64,000 nucleotides of DNA from Holophagae bacterium (GCA_029263455.1 JAJCXM010000005.1:62001-126000); one strand, 5' to 3'. Counted from the first letter of the stretch, positions 52,739 through 61,381 are shown. The notes: generated from the letters alone by a model not told the origin. Translations and numbers: made by a program.

Positions 52739-53911
52739 CTATCTGCTTCCGACAGCAACGGCATGTGGAACATCTAGCGCGCGAGTTATGTCAGAGAGAA
52801 GATCACGCACATCTTCAATACCCACCGACAATCGAATCAACGAATCGCCAATGCCAGCGCGAATACGACTTTCCGGGTCCATGGCTGCATGGGTCATCGT
52901 GGCGGGATGCGCAACCAAGCTTTCTACTCCACCCAATGATTCAGCTAACGAGAAATGAGACAGGCGTTTAACAAAATGCGCTACGTCACGTACATCGCCG
53001 TCTAGTTCGAAACTGATCATGCCACCGAATCCTGACTGCTGTCGGACGGCAACTTCATGACCGGGATGATCAAAGAAACCAGGGAAGTGGACTTTGCGAA
53101 CTCGTCCATGGCTTCGCAATGCCTGCGAAACCATCAATGCGTTTTCGCAATGGATTCGCATACGCGCTGAAAGCGTGCGTAATCCGCGTAATGTCAGGAA
53201 ACTGTCAAAGGGCGCGCCTGTGATACCCAGGCAGTTAGCCCACCAAATCAGCTCTTCATGTAGTTCGGGCGTCGCAGCAATCACAGCTCCGCCAACAACG
53301 TCACTGTGACCATTGATGTATTTTGTGGTCGAGTGGACCACGATATCAGCACCCAACGGGATCGGCTGCTGAAGTTCAGGCGACAAGAACGTATTGTCGA
53401 CAACCACCAAAGAGCCGTTTTCGTGTGCGATTTCGCTTACGAGGCGGATGTCCGTAACTCGAAGTAGAGGGTTGCTTGGCGTCTCCACCCATACAAGCTT
53501 CACGTCGTCATTGAGTTCTGATCGCAAAATTGCTTCGTTTGTCAAATCAACAAACTTAACCTTGAAATGACTCTTCTTGGCCAAATGAGTAAACAGCCTA
53601 TGGGTTCCACCATAACAATCATGGGAAGCGAGAATATGTTCTCCTGGCTGTAACAGATGGACGCAGAGTGTAATGGCCGCCATCCCCGTTGCCGTTATAA
53701 CCGCGCCATAACCCGCTTCAAGTTCAGCCAGCGTTTCGGCTAACACGTCTCTTGTGGGATTGCCGGATCGGGTGTAGTCATAAGTTCGCTTTTGATCGAA
53801 GCCTGCGAAGGTGTAGTTGCTCGACAGGAATATCGGAGGGATAACGGCGCCATGCTGACTATCCGTTTCAATTCCGTGACGTACAGCAATAGTAGAACGT
53901 CTAGCAGTCAT
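52739..53911 (-). CDS. metB: Cystathionine gamma-synthase/lyase family PLP enzyme
   Basis: 390 residues. Condenses an O-acylhomoserine with cysteine (or sulfide) through a gamma-replacement. Motifs are YDYTRSGNPTRDVLAETLAE, the PLP Lys in VHSTTKYINGHSDVVGG, and SLGGVESLVAHPATMTHAAM. The trans-sulfuration family includes MetB, MetC, MetZ and CGL; position between metX and the aspartokinase favours MetB or MetZ, but the sequence alone does not separate them. It overlaps the metX stop by 11 nt. Confidence 0.9.
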   Translation of the reverse strand: MTARRSTIAVRHGIETDSQHGAVIPPIFLSSNYTFAGFDQKRTYDYTRSGNPTRDVLAETLAELEAGYGAVITATGMAAITLCVHLLQPGEHILASHDCYGGTHRLFTHLAKKSHFKVKFVDLTNEAILRSELNDDVKLVWVETPSNPLLRVTDIRLVSEIAHENGSLVVVDNTFLSPELQQPIPLGADIVVHSTTKYINGHSDVVGGAVIAATPELHEELIWWANCLGITGAPFDSFLTLRGLRTLSARMRIHCENALMVSQALRSHGRVRKVHFPGFFDHPGHEVAVRQQSGFGGMISFELDGDVRDVAHFVKRLSHFSLAESLGGVESLVAHPATMTHAAMDPESRIRAGIGDSLIRLSVGIEDVRDLLSDITRALDVPHAVAVGSR

Positions 53912-54941
53912 GTTGCCTCCAATGACGTATGCCCCGGAAAACCGTATTCGGATTCGGGCATATGATGTGTTTCAAAATGGCGTTTAGGGTCTCAGGTTCT
54001 TTAAGGAAAGCATCATGACCGTACATCGATGAGAATTCGTACATATCAGCTTCTGCATTGATTTCATTGATCAAACTACGCAACTGTTGGATCGGAACTA
54101 ATTGATCTTCTTCCACGCCAATAAAACTGACGGGCACACGAATAGATTGAGGATCCACAAAGTGACGGTCGATGGCATCCGACAATTGCGTAAATTGTTC
54201 GACTGAAAACCTTTTGCTAAATTGCTGCCCACAATAGTTTAAGTAAGAGGTTATGGCTTGGCGATCATGTTCAACCGAATCCGACGAGAATCGACGATTT
54301 AACTCTGATGGGGTTCGATAGGTTGTCATGGCCAATGCGCGAGCCAGTGAGAGAGGTAGAGCTGTTTCATTGGCTGAAGTTTCACGCGCAATCGTTTGCT
54401 GAATCCAACGCAGTGCCATCGCGTGCGGTGTACTACGATGAGCGGCTGATACTGCCACGACCCGCTTCACTGCATGTGGGAACAGGCTGGCAAAAGACAA
54501 TCCAACCATGCCACCAAACGAGCAACCTACCCAAGTGTCAATTTGACTAACACCCAACGCTTTAATGACAGCGTAAACGGCACGAGCTTGGTCTTGTGTG
54601 GTCAAGAAAGGCGAGTCGAAATCTGGGGCCAGGTCGCCGAAAGCTGTAGATCCGCCCAATCCGCCAAGGAAATCGATTCCCAGTAATCGATATCGTTGGG
54701 GATTAAGCGTACCCTCAGTTCCGGCGACCGATGACCACCAGCCCCGTTCGGCATAGGAGGTCGCCGAACGGTGCGAGGAGATACCGCCCATCACTAAAAT
54801 TAATGGTGCCGATTTGGGGCCAACACATTCATAAGCAACTTCGATTTGATGCGCAATCGGACCACATGCGAGCTTGATGGAGGCTGCTACTTTATCTTGC
54901 TCGAAGACAATCGATGGTTGGTTTTGAGGCACTGTAGTCAT
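53901..54941 (-). CDS. metX: Homoserine O-acyltransferase (MetX)
   Basis: 346 residues, alpha/beta-hydrolase fold. Activates homoserine by O-acylation. The nucleophile is in WVGCSFGGMVGLSFASLFPH, the oxyanion region in VMGGISSHRSA, the Asp in GVEEDQLVP and the His in MYGHDAFLKEPE. The nucleophile context GCSFGG differs from the GGSMGG of classical acetyl-CoA MetX and resembles the succinyl-CoA-using branch, so the acyl donor is open. It starts 11 nt after metF and overlaps metB. Confidence 0.9.
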   Translation of the reverse strand: MTTVPQNQPSIVFEQDKVAASIKLACGPIAHQIEVAYECVGPKSAPLILVMGGISSHRSATSYAERGWWSSVAGTEGTLNPQRYRLLGIDFLGGLGGSTAFGDLAPDFDSPFLTTQDQARAVYAVIKALGVSQIDTWVGCSFGGMVGLSFASLFPHAVKRVVAVSAAHRSTPHAMALRWIQQTIARETSANETALPLSLARALAMTTYRTPSELNRRFSSDSVEHDRQAITSYLNYCGQQFSKRFSVEQFTQLSDAIDRHFVDPQSIRVPVSFIGVEEDQLVPIQQLRSLINEINAEADMYEFSSMYGHDAFLKEPETLNAILKHIICPNPNTVFRGIRHWRQHDC

Positions 54942-54952
54942 TGTCGAATCCC

Positions 54953-55810
54953 TTAAGCAGAAACGCGTTGCCGTTTAACGGGTCGAATACCCAAAGCGTG
55001 GCAAATGGCATAGGTCATATCGAAGCGGTTGAGGGTGTAAAAATGAAAGGCCTCAACACCTTCTCGTTTTAGATCTCGCACTTGCTCGATCGCGTAGTTG
55101 GCTGCAAGTAGGCGGAAGGTCTCGGGATCGTCGTTAAGACCCTCAAAGGTTTGTTCCACAATCAAAGGGACACTGGCCCCGCAGCGACTGGCAAAGGCAC
55201 GCAATTTGTCGAGACGCGTAATCGGTAAGATTCCTGGGATGATTTCGGATTGGATCCCGGCGCGAACGCAGCGATCACGGAAACGCAGGAAGGCATCGTT
55301 TTCAAAGAAAAACTGTGTGATCGCACGTTTCGCGCCGGAATTCAGTTTGCGTTTGAGATTGTCTATATCAAACGCAGAGCTAGGAGCTTCAGGATGTGTT
55401 TCAGGATAGGCGGCGACGGTGATATCAAAATCAGCGACATCGCGCGCTAGCCGCACCAAATCCGAAGCATAAGTAAGTTCAGGGTGAATCTTGAGACCGT
55501 CATGCTGATCGCCACGCACCGCAACCAGCTTCCGTATGCCCTGTGCCCAGTAACGGCGCAGCGTATGACGCACCGAATCGGGCGTTTCACCGACACAAGT
55601 CAAATGGGGAGCGGCAGGTAAGGTCGTTAGTTGGTGGACGCGTTCGATAACGGCATGTGTTCGTGCCCGAGTCATAGGATCAGCGCCGTAGGTAACAGAC
55701 ACAAATTGGGGTTGCACTTGGGCGAGCGTAAAGACAGAGCGCCACAGGGTTGCTTCCATACGTGCATTCTTGGGTGGAAAAAACTCAAAAGACACACGGC
55801 ACTGGCTCAC
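54953..55810 (-). CDS. metF: Methylenetetrahydrofolate reductase
   Basis: 285 residues with a GTG start preceded by GGAGGTGAAGC. Reduces 5,10-methylene-THF to 5-methyl-THF, the methyl donor for homocysteine. FAD-barrel motifs are SFEFFPPKNARMEATLW, FVSVTYGADPMTRART, PHLTCVGETPDSVR and KRAITQFFFENDAFLRF, with GVEAFHFYTLNRFDM at the C-terminus. The length is typical. It is the first gene of the methionine operon, directly behind a promoter with dyads that look like an operator. Confidence 0.95.
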   Translation of the reverse strand: MSQCRVSFEFFPPKNARMEATLWRSVFTLAQVQPQFVSVTYGADPMTRARTHAVIERVHQLTTLPAAPHLTCVGETPDSVRHTLRRYWAQGIRKLVAVRGDQHDGLKIHPELTYASDLVRLARDVADFDITVAAYPETHPEAPSSAFDIDNLKRKLNSGAKRAITQFFFENDAFLRFRDRCVRAGIQSEIIPGILPITRLDKLRAFASRCGASVPLIVEQTFEGLNDDPETFRLLAANYAIEQVRDLKREGVEAFHFYTLNRFDMTYAICHALGIRPVKRQRVSA

Positions 55811-55824
55811 GCTTCACCTCCTAC

Positions 55825-55865
55825 AGGATGACCGCATCCTACAGAAAGACATACGCACATGTCAA
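55825..55865 (-). promoter_or_regulatory. metF promoter with two overlapping dyad operators
   Basis: On the minus strand TTGACA (55865-55860) and TAGGAT (55841-55836) are spaced by 18 nt. A palindrome GACAT-N6-ATGTC (55848-55863) covers the spacer and part of the -35. A second, AGGATG-N4-CATCCT (55825-55840), covers the -10 and likely start site and ends a few bases before the ribosome site. Such nesting is typical of repressor operators; the regulator is unknown. Confidence 0.55.
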
Positions 55866-56029
55866 CATAAAGATATCGTTATTTATTAAAACACATCGAG
55901 ATTGCTGTCATCCTTGCTATTCGTGAATCACCCACCGATGACAACACCGAGAAATGGATGGTCTGATCATCAAACCACCGTTCATCTGGTCCGGCATTCT
56001 ATCCTTCGCATTATCGTTGTAGCTTGTTC

Positions 56030-56339
56030 CAATCCCTCATCGGGTCGGGCTGTTTATGAGGCTGTCTGCCAGGCTTCGAAAGCCCATCCCCGGTTTATCT
56101 AGATCATTGGTTAGGTCAATCAAGCCTTCAACGTTTCAGCCAAGTCGATCGAGTTTCTACACAACTAGCGTGTCCCTTTTCTTTAAATGGGATAACGCGG
56201 CATTGAGACATGGGCGATCGCGACGCGCTCCTAATGCTTCATCGTTGAAGACCCCCGTGCATCCCGCCCCATCAAGGGCGTATTTATGGAGTTTTAGATA
56301 TTGATCATCGATTGAAACGCGAACATATCTGATTAGCAT
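56030..56339 (-). pseudogene. Decayed serine recombinase (resolvase)
   Basis: From the ATG at 56339 the frame reads MLIRYVRVSIDDQYLKLHKY and later DEALGARRDRPCLNAALSHL, the catalytic domain of a Tn3-type resolvase (normally Y-RVS-DQ with the active Ser, then SG-DRPGL). After DTLVV the expected Trp and Arg codons of VWKLDRLGR have become stops, followed in frame by LIDLTNDL and GMGFRSLADS. The C-terminal helix-turn-helix is missing. At least two stops make it nonfunctional. It marks the start of the accessory island. Confidence 0.85.
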
Positions 56340-56906
56340 AGACTCTCCATTCTCAAAACTCATGTCCAGGAGCCTTGATGAGAACAACATAACGAGAATG
56401 GTTTTTGAGAAGCGGAAAGTGAGTGTTTGCGTGACGGATTGTCGGTTGGCCGGGTCGTTCTCGAAAACGGCCGTTATTGAGAGGAAACCGATCAAAGCTT
56501 TTGTCCAAGCCTTTCAGCATCTCTTTCAGTTCAATTCACAACCAGATTAAGTCTGGAACGTCCTATCCAATGCCATTTTCGATCCCCTCTGATCTTTTCC
56601 CGGACACCGTTGTTATAGCTTTATGGGGACATGTCGTCGTGAAACCAGTCTTGAATACGGGATGTGACGTGTCAAATCGGCGAAAGAGGCAGTGAAATCG
56701 CGATCTTGGCGAAGCACGACATCTAAATTTTTGGGACATCTTTCAAATGCGAGACTCTAGAATGCTTTGTAGCCTCCGTTTTACACGATACGTCCCCATA
56801 ATTTACAAAGAAGCAAGAGGGTTAACTATACTGTTAACAATTTGGTTATTTATTCGTCAGTAAATCGCACGCCTTGGCGCTCAACCTTTACCAATCCGTA
56901 TCTTTC
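56340..56906. other. Gene-free island DNA with short GGGGAC dyads
   Basis: 567 bases without a supportable gene. It contains ATAGCTTTATGGGGACA at 56614-56630 and a related inverted fragment CGTCCCCATAA near 56787-56797. The stretch after 56800 is AT-rich and precedes the putative immunity gene's 3' end. This looks like mobile-element debris. Confidence 0.5.
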
Positions 56907-57470
56907 CTACTCCCATTTATATGAATCAATCCCGACAAGTGCTCGGTCTCCCAGATTCCAACTGTGCTTTAGACTCGCCAACGAAATCTGTCTAACCCTA
57001 TTCCACCATTGTTGATACAATCCTTGAATATCCTGCATGTGTTTTACCGTAAGTTCAGGCAAGAGCGTATCTCTCTTTGCTGGAATGATCACGTTCATGT
57101 AGTAGGGTGACATGATAACGCCGCACTGCCCGTTTTGCGCCAAGATACATTCGATCACAAAAGCCGCAAATACCCCATCATTGACGCACAAATATGGGTC
57201 GTATGAACTTGTTTGGGCGATCTTTGTTTTGTAATACGGAGCGACAGCCCAAAGATAATGTGTTCTCGCGCTGTTCCTGTTTTCTATATTGGGAATGTGG
57301 ATAATTAACTTATCAATAGCTTGCCGAAAATTATTTTCATTGATCGATTTCACCCAAGATTCCAGTCCAAGTGACATGATCTGCGCAAAAGGGTCGGGTA
57401 CATCCTTAGAAACCTCGACCTGATGCCCGATCACCGAAAGTGTGGCTAAAGAAAGCATGATTTGTAACAT
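56907..57470 (-). CDS. Putative immunity protein for the RHS-tip effector
   Basis: 187 residues, ATG preceded by AGGAG, 16 nt after the RHS-tip gene. The N-terminus MLQIMLSLATLSVIGHQ is a signal peptide or short anchor, so the protein probably acts outside the cytoplasm, as expected if the partner toxin attacks the envelope. The rest is helical with aromatic patches (HYLWAVAPYYKTKIAQ, YQQWWNRVRQIS) and three Cys in VNDGVFAAFVIECILAQNGQ and nearby. I do not recognise the family; the immunity role rests on position alone. Confidence 0.5.
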   Translation of the reverse strand: MLQIMLSLATLSVIGHQVEVSKDVPDPFAQIMSLGLESWVKSINENNFRQAIDKLIIHIPNIENRNSARTHYLWAVAPYYKTKIAQTSSYDPYLCVNDGVFAAFVIECILAQNGQCGVIMSPYYMNVIIPAKRDTLLPELTVKHMQDIQGLYQQWWNRVRQISLASLKHSWNLGDRALVGIDSYKWE

Positions 57471-57486
57471 TCAGTTCTCCTGTCCA

Positions 57487-58485
57487 CTAGTCGTTTGCTC
57501 GTTCTTTCTCTTGTTCAGCTTTCGCTTTTGCGCGTTTTTTTGCTTCTCTTTCCTCTTGTCTTTTTTGGCGCTTCAATGCCTTGGCAGTCTCTTTCTCCCT
57601 CAAATATTGTCGCTTCGTTGGCGACACGAGCCCTTTCACTATTTGGCCATCAGGACTTATCGATGTAACATCAGTCTCGTAATATCCTGGCGCAACCAGA
57701 TGGTTGAATGATATGCTGTAGGCTCCGAGTTTTCCAGCAACTTCTACTGTGTTGCCATCTTCGTCCACCTTTGTGACTATTGCGCTGTGCGAAATAAATT
57801 CTCCTTCATCAAATTCATTATTGCCATTACTATCAATGTAGTAAATAACGCGGTCGCCTGGATAATTTGCTTCACTGAAGTCAAGACTAACATAGTCTCT
57901 TCTTATCTGTTTAAAAGGCTGGACTACAAACCTAGGAGCGCCCAATTTTACCGCAATCCGATTGTTAACGTCTGAGGGGTCGCCCATAGAGTTACAAAAT
58001 GCGTATGAGTGACAGTTATATTGATTCGGGTTGGTCACTAAAACACCAAACCCTTTCGGGAACATTAGCCCATGTCCAAAATCAAGCGGGATCCAAATAT
58101 CTCGTGGCGTTTCTGTTCCGCTAATAGGAGATATTTCTTTATCGATCCCCTCACGAAAGGGTTGGTCGCCAAATCCTGATGGGTCCCAATAGTTTATGGG
58201 GTCATTGCCGACGTATTCATACAGGTTAATCGTATGAGGCAAGAGCCAGTTCCAGTCCCTTTGGGGGTCGGGTCTGTTGAACTTGGCTTGGTCGGGTAGT
58301 TGGAATCGGCCTTCCATACAACTTAACGTTTCCGCCCCACGCGAGAGCCTTAACTCATATAGATCATGCGTGTTAGGAGATGGGCGAATAACGTTGGATT
58401 TTGATACATCCCCCATGTACGTTTCCAGGGATGTGACAGCCAGAGGAGCGAAGCCAATGGTGAGCCAAAGCAAGGTTGAGAGCAT
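57487..58485 (-). CDS. Orphan RHS C-terminal tip with signal peptide and Cys/His amidase-like domain
   Basis: 332 residues. A signal peptide (MLSTLLWLTIGFAPLAVTS) is followed by the last segment of an RHS core: GRFQLPD and NLYEYVGNDPINYWDPSG, the motif that normally precedes a variable toxin domain. None of the RHS repeats are present. The toxin-like part has NPNQYNCHSYAF (Cys-His) and later EFISHSAIVTKVDEDGNTV (His), the two catalytic landmarks of NlpC/P60- or CHAP-like hydrolases. GDRVIYYIDSNGNNEFDEGE resembles a calcium loop. A charged helical tail ends the protein. It could be a displaced toxin cassette or an exported hydrolase; a probable immunity gene follows. Confidence 0.7.
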   Translation of the reverse strand: MLSTLLWLTIGFAPLAVTSLETYMGDVSKSNVIRPSPNTHDLYELRLSRGAETLSCMEGRFQLPDQAKFNRPDPQRDWNWLLPHTINLYEYVGNDPINYWDPSGFGDQPFREGIDKEISPISGTETPRDIWIPLDFGHGLMFPKGFGVLVTNPNQYNCHSYAFCNSMGDPSDVNNRIAVKLGAPRFVVQPFKQIRRDYVSLDFSEANYPGDRVIYYIDSNGNNEFDEGEFISHSAIVTKVDEDGNTVEVAGKLGAYSISFNHLVAPGYYETDVTSISPDGQIVKGLVSPTKRQYLREKETAKALKRQKRQEEREAKKRAKAKAEQEKERAND

Positions 58486-58636
58486 GGCTCATTCTACCTG
58501 CTTTTTCTCTTTAGCTGCCCAGCGTTGCCCTGGTTCTTGACGGGTGATCACCTAAGTACCAGCCCCATTAGCTGCTAAAGGAAGCAGCTAAAGAAGAAGC
58601 ATCTTGGGACCCACGAACGTTCGATAATCGCACGCG

Positions 58637-58777
58637 TTATTTGATTGTGACGCCCGAAGGGACCACGTTCACATAATGTCGGATTATCGCTGACGTTCGC
58701 TCTCCCTGGGTCCGAACACTCACACTCACTTGCCGGGTGACCCATGTCGTTGTCACCGCAAACAGATCGAGATTCAT
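58637..58777 (-). CDS. Small ORF coupled to parE (uncertain)
   Basis: 46 codons starting in an ATGA overlap with the parE stop, so ribosomes could re-initiate. Sequence begins MNLDLFAVTTTWVTRQVSVS. No domain, no further support. It may be a chance frame in island debris. Confidence 0.22.
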   Translation of the reverse strand: MNLDLFAVTTTWVTRQVSVSVRTQGERTSAIIRHYVNVVPSGVTIK

Positions 58778-59055
58778 TCGTTGGGAGGCCAAGATTGCGC
58801 GTGATGGAGCACAGCGACGATTTCGACGTCTCCCTCGCCCACTGAATAAACCAATACGAAAGGCAATCCGGTCAGCACCCATTCGCGGGTGCCGGGATAG
58901 CGCCCTTTGCGTCCCGCCAAGGGATGGTCATCTAAGGTTTGCGCTCGATCAGTAATATCCAGGGCGATCCTTATGGCTGCTGCTTCATTGTCCTGAGCGA
59001 TGTACGTCTGAATATCGAGCAGATCGGCTTCAGCTTCTTGCGACCACCTGATCAA
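58774..59055 (-). CDS. ParE/RelE-family toxin
   Basis: 93 residues. WSQEAEADLLDIQTYIAQDN at the N-terminus and REWVLTGLPFVLVYSVGEGD, VEIVAVLHHAQSWP at the C-terminus are the standard ParE pattern (conserved Arg, the hydrophobic strand, and the final HxxQxWP). ParE poisons gyrase, RelE cleaves mRNA on the ribosome; this sequence sides with ParE. It overlaps the antitoxin gene by 26 nt, antitoxin first. An operon of this type is often carried by islands and helps retain them. Confidence 0.88.
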   Translation of the reverse strand: MIRWSQEAEADLLDIQTYIAQDNEAAAIRIALDITDRAQTLDDHPLAGRKGRYPGTREWVLTGLPFVLVYSVGEGDVEIVAVLHHAQSWPPNE

Positions 59056-59278
59056 GCCGATCCTCCAGTTTACGTTTAAGGTCTTCCTGGGTAATGAAGC
59101 GCCCTTCGCGGAGATCTTTCAGGCCACGCTCGATTTTTTCGACTTCCCTGCTCTTGAGCCCAAAGTGTTCGGCCAAGGCCTCCTGAATAAGTGTCTGAGT
59201 CGGTTTACCCATCTCACCAGCGATCATCTCAATCGTTTCGGCGATTGGGTCTGGGATCGTCACGTTAAAAGTCGCCAT
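59030..59278 (-). CDS. ParD-like ribbon-helix-helix antitoxin
   Basis: 82 residues. ATFNVTIPDPIAETIEMIA gives the N-terminal strand and first helix of a ribbon-helix-helix domain; TQTLIQEALAEHFGLKSRE continues it. The C-terminal half is acidic and helical (LRQGRF-type stretch LKDLREGRFITQEDLKRKLE) and should wrap the toxin. The pair likely represses its own promoter. The start ATG is preceded by GGAG. Confidence 0.85.
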   Translation of the reverse strand: MATFNVTIPDPIAETIEMIAGEMGKPTQTLIQEALAEHFGLKSREVEKIERGLKDLREGRFITQEDLKRKLEDRLDQVVARS

Positions 59279-59493
59279 ACGGATCTCCTAACTCCATTAT
59301 GCGTGTTCTTGCTTCAGAGGTCTACCCTGCAGGGTGTGTTCGCTGATGGACGTCTTTCAGCGCTTTAAAATAGATGACAAATTTAGGAGGACACGTTGTC
59401 ATTAACCCAGTCTGATACTCACCTTGGGTACCTTGACCAATTATTCTCGGTCGGCTTCAGCTTGATCCCTGTGTTCTCAGGACCCAACACCAT

Positions 59494-59625
59494 CTACCAA
59501 ATTTCTCTGAGGGGGAAGTTATGGTAGGCATGCAATTCATCTTCGTACGAAGCCGCTAACCAATCGCACAGTGCTTTGGTGGCGAAAACCACGTGAACGT
59601 AATTCAGAACGAGGCTTTGGCTCAT
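59494..59625 (-). pseudogene. Remnant of Y1 (IS200/REP-type) transposase
   Basis: 43 codons: MSQSLVLNYVHVVFATK is the characteristic start of TnpA/RAYT proteins (normally YVHLVFSTKxR with the metal-binding HUH further on). The later DELHAYHNFPLREIW echoes the ELHAYLGGI segment but the HUH and catalytic Tyr regions are missing. It is a truncated, inactive copy between ParDE and the recombinase fragment. Confidence 0.72.
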
Positions 59626-59810
59626 GCGATATCCAATCGGATTCCGATCGTCCATCTGGGCTTCGGGGTTTGTTCTTTTTGTCCCAGGGATTCTCGCGGA
59701 CTCGGCACCTTGGGCTGGGCCAGATCGTCCTGCCGGGCTTAAAACGGGGCTGCAACTATCTTACTCCGACTGCGACCTATTATAGTTTCTACGCTAAGTG
59801 TCCCCATAAG

Positions 59811-60203
59811 CTATTTCTTGCCGGCCTTCTGGCAGCGGCGCAAAGCGCAGGATCGGGTGTAGGGGAACAGTTTGCCGCCAGCTTTGAGTTCGCGAAGCCG
59901 GATATAGTCCTGGAGCTTGATGCCCAACTCCAGCTGAATGGGCAGAAGATCTTTAAAGGGTATCTTGCGTTTCAGGCGGGTGATTTGAAGGGCGAATGTG
60001 TGCTCCTCGCGGACGAGATCCTTGGCGGTCAGGGCCAGGACTTCCGAGATGCGGGCGCCGGTGGTCCACAGCAGCTGGAAGAGGATGCGCCAATTGAGCT
60101 CATTCTCGTGGGCCACGAGGGCGTGCACTTCTTCGCGCGTGATATGGTCATAAGGACCGCTCGCCAGGAAGTGGCCTGCATCAGATGGAACGTAGGGTGT
60201 CAT
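59811..60203 (-). pseudogene. Truncated tyrosine recombinase (integrase)
   Basis: 130 residues from MTPYVPSDAGHFLASGPYDH. It contains the first half of the catalytic domain: LLWTTGARISEVLALTAKDL carries the first catalytic Arg, and KRKIPFKDLLPIQLELGIKL the beta-hairpin Lys region. The second Arg (HxxR) and the nucleophilic Tyr are absent: the frame stops at QKAGKK within the inverted repeat ATAGCTTATGGGGACA. Either the gene was cut by insertion of an element or it is a deletion relic. Confidence 0.82.
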
Positions 60204-60377
60204 TGAGGGACAATATAGGTCAGCGGTTGCGGGTTTTCCAGGAGGAGGGCAGGGCGAAGAAGCCCATGCCGCTGTCCGGGCCGCCGCCCGCAACTTTACC
60301 GATGATCTGATCTGGATTCACCATTCAATGGGCGAGCAAACATGAAATCCGCCATTTCCTTTTCTTGACCACCCCAA

Positions 60378-60968
60378 TCAAAAGGCGTCTACGACCACCT
60401 TTAGGAAGGATTCTCCGAGTGGAGTAATCGTGTCAGATTCAGCTAATCCTAACAATGTTTCCTGCGTTCCCGTTTTTTGGACTAAACCGAGGTTTCTGGC
60501 AAGATGACTTTGGTGATTGCTCAGAGAAACACCGCCACCATCAGCTGCTCGCATTGCCGCTACAATATCTTTTAGATCCATGAGGATACAGGAATCGACA
60601 ATGTGCGCGAATCGGATGAAATCGCTAGGGTCCATTTCGCCGTCTATCAGGTAGTTCTTGAAGACTATCCCAAAGACCTCCGCTCTTTCTGGTGTCAAAC
60701 GATCCACGATATCGAGAACATACCCACCTACGACTAAGGTTTCCGTCTGATCCTCCTTGAGCTTTCGCACTTGCTCGTCAATAACACTTTGTGGATGCTC
60801 ACTGGTTGGCAACTTCAACGCGAATGCGTACAATTTTTCAACCAATCGGCAATTACGATAACTTGTTAAATCGCTTTGAATCTCTTGGGGGAGTTTGATG
60901 ACAGAGACAAACGTTTCGATAGATAGAAGCGCTGTGATCATCGAGGTGATTTCCATAAGTGACGTCAT
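60378..60968 (-). CDS. Unknown protein, third gene of island operon
   Basis: 196 residues from the ATG at 60968, which overlaps the previous stop in ATGA. Helical: an N-terminal hydrophobic stretch (MTSLMEITSMITALLSIETF) may be a membrane or amphipathic helix. Later parts contain LTPERAEVFGIVFKNYLIDG and DPSDFIRFAHIVDSCILMDL. The C-terminus ends LAESDTITPLGESFLKVVVD, resembling a winged-helix end, so it may be a DNA-binding or signalling component. Family not recognised. Confidence 0.6.
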   Translation of the reverse strand: MTSLMEITSMITALLSIETFVSVIKLPQEIQSDLTSYRNCRLVEKLYAFALKLPTSEHPQSVIDEQVRKLKEDQTETLVVGGYVLDIVDRLTPERAEVFGIVFKNYLIDGEMDPSDFIRFAHIVDSCILMDLKDIVAAMRAADGGGVSLSNHQSHLARNLGLVQKTGTQETLLGLAESDTITPLGESFLKVVVDAF

Positions 60969-61381
60969 TGATCTACTCTGAAACTGCCGGCGACAAGTAG
61001 TTCTCCCGGTTGTGGTTCGCAAACCTGTCTGATTTCGTTGAACTCGTCGAAAAGAATTCTGTTCGCCGCCGCCCATTTTTCGACAAAAGGGGTCATCTGC
61101 TCCTTAAGAATACGTGGATATTCATCTAAGTCAGACTTCATTGCTTCTATAAGACTAGCAAACAGGCGTTGCCTGTCGGCAACTGGATCCTCGAGGAGGT
61201 TTGTGTATAGCTGATCCATTTTTCTGAGGTAGCTACGGTAAGCGTCAAATCTCCACTGGAGTCGGATGTCTGCTTTCTTTTGATTCTTCTCCCAAAAATG
61301 CTTTGCGACGGCCCAACCTATTGTGCAGCCTACTGAAAGTGTCGCAATAATGACTTCGATCACTGGGCTAATTGCCGCCAC
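60965..61381 (-). CDS. Unknown single-span membrane protein with coiled coil, second gene of island operon
   Basis: 138 residues. One N-terminal membrane segment (VIEVIIATLSVGCTIGWAVA) is followed by a long basic/helical part (HFWEKNQKKADIRLQWRFDA, LYTNLLEDPVADRQRLF) facing the cytoplasm or periplasm. No catalytic motif. It overlaps the first gene by 14 nt and the third by 4 nt, so the three are surely co-translated. Function not recognised. Confidence 0.6.
   Translation of the reverse strand: MAAISPVIEVIIATLSVGCTIGWAVAKHFWEKNQKKADIRLQWRFDAYRSYLRKMDQLYTNLLEDPVADRQRLFASLIEAMKSDLDEYPRILKEQMTPFVEKWAAANRILFDEFNEIRQVCEPQPGELLVAGSFRVDQ

Larger units (their letters stand above)
56614..59816. repeat. 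Inverted repeats bounding the RHS-tip/ParDE segment
   Basis: ATAGCTTTATGGGGACA at 56614-56630 and the near-perfect reverse complement TGTCCCCATAAGCTAT at about 59801-59816 (one base shorter) bracket 3.2 kb with the RHS-tip and ParDE modules and the Y1 transposase remnant. The right copy provides the stop codon that truncates the tyrosine recombinase. They may be ends of a non-autonomous element, or two decayed copies of one insertion site. Confidence 0.4.

Noticed and set aside
59571-60206. Long plus-strand frame of 211 codons
   Set aside because: It is antisense to the Y1 transposase and tyrosine recombinase remnants, whose minus-strand frames show family motifs; the plus frame has none.
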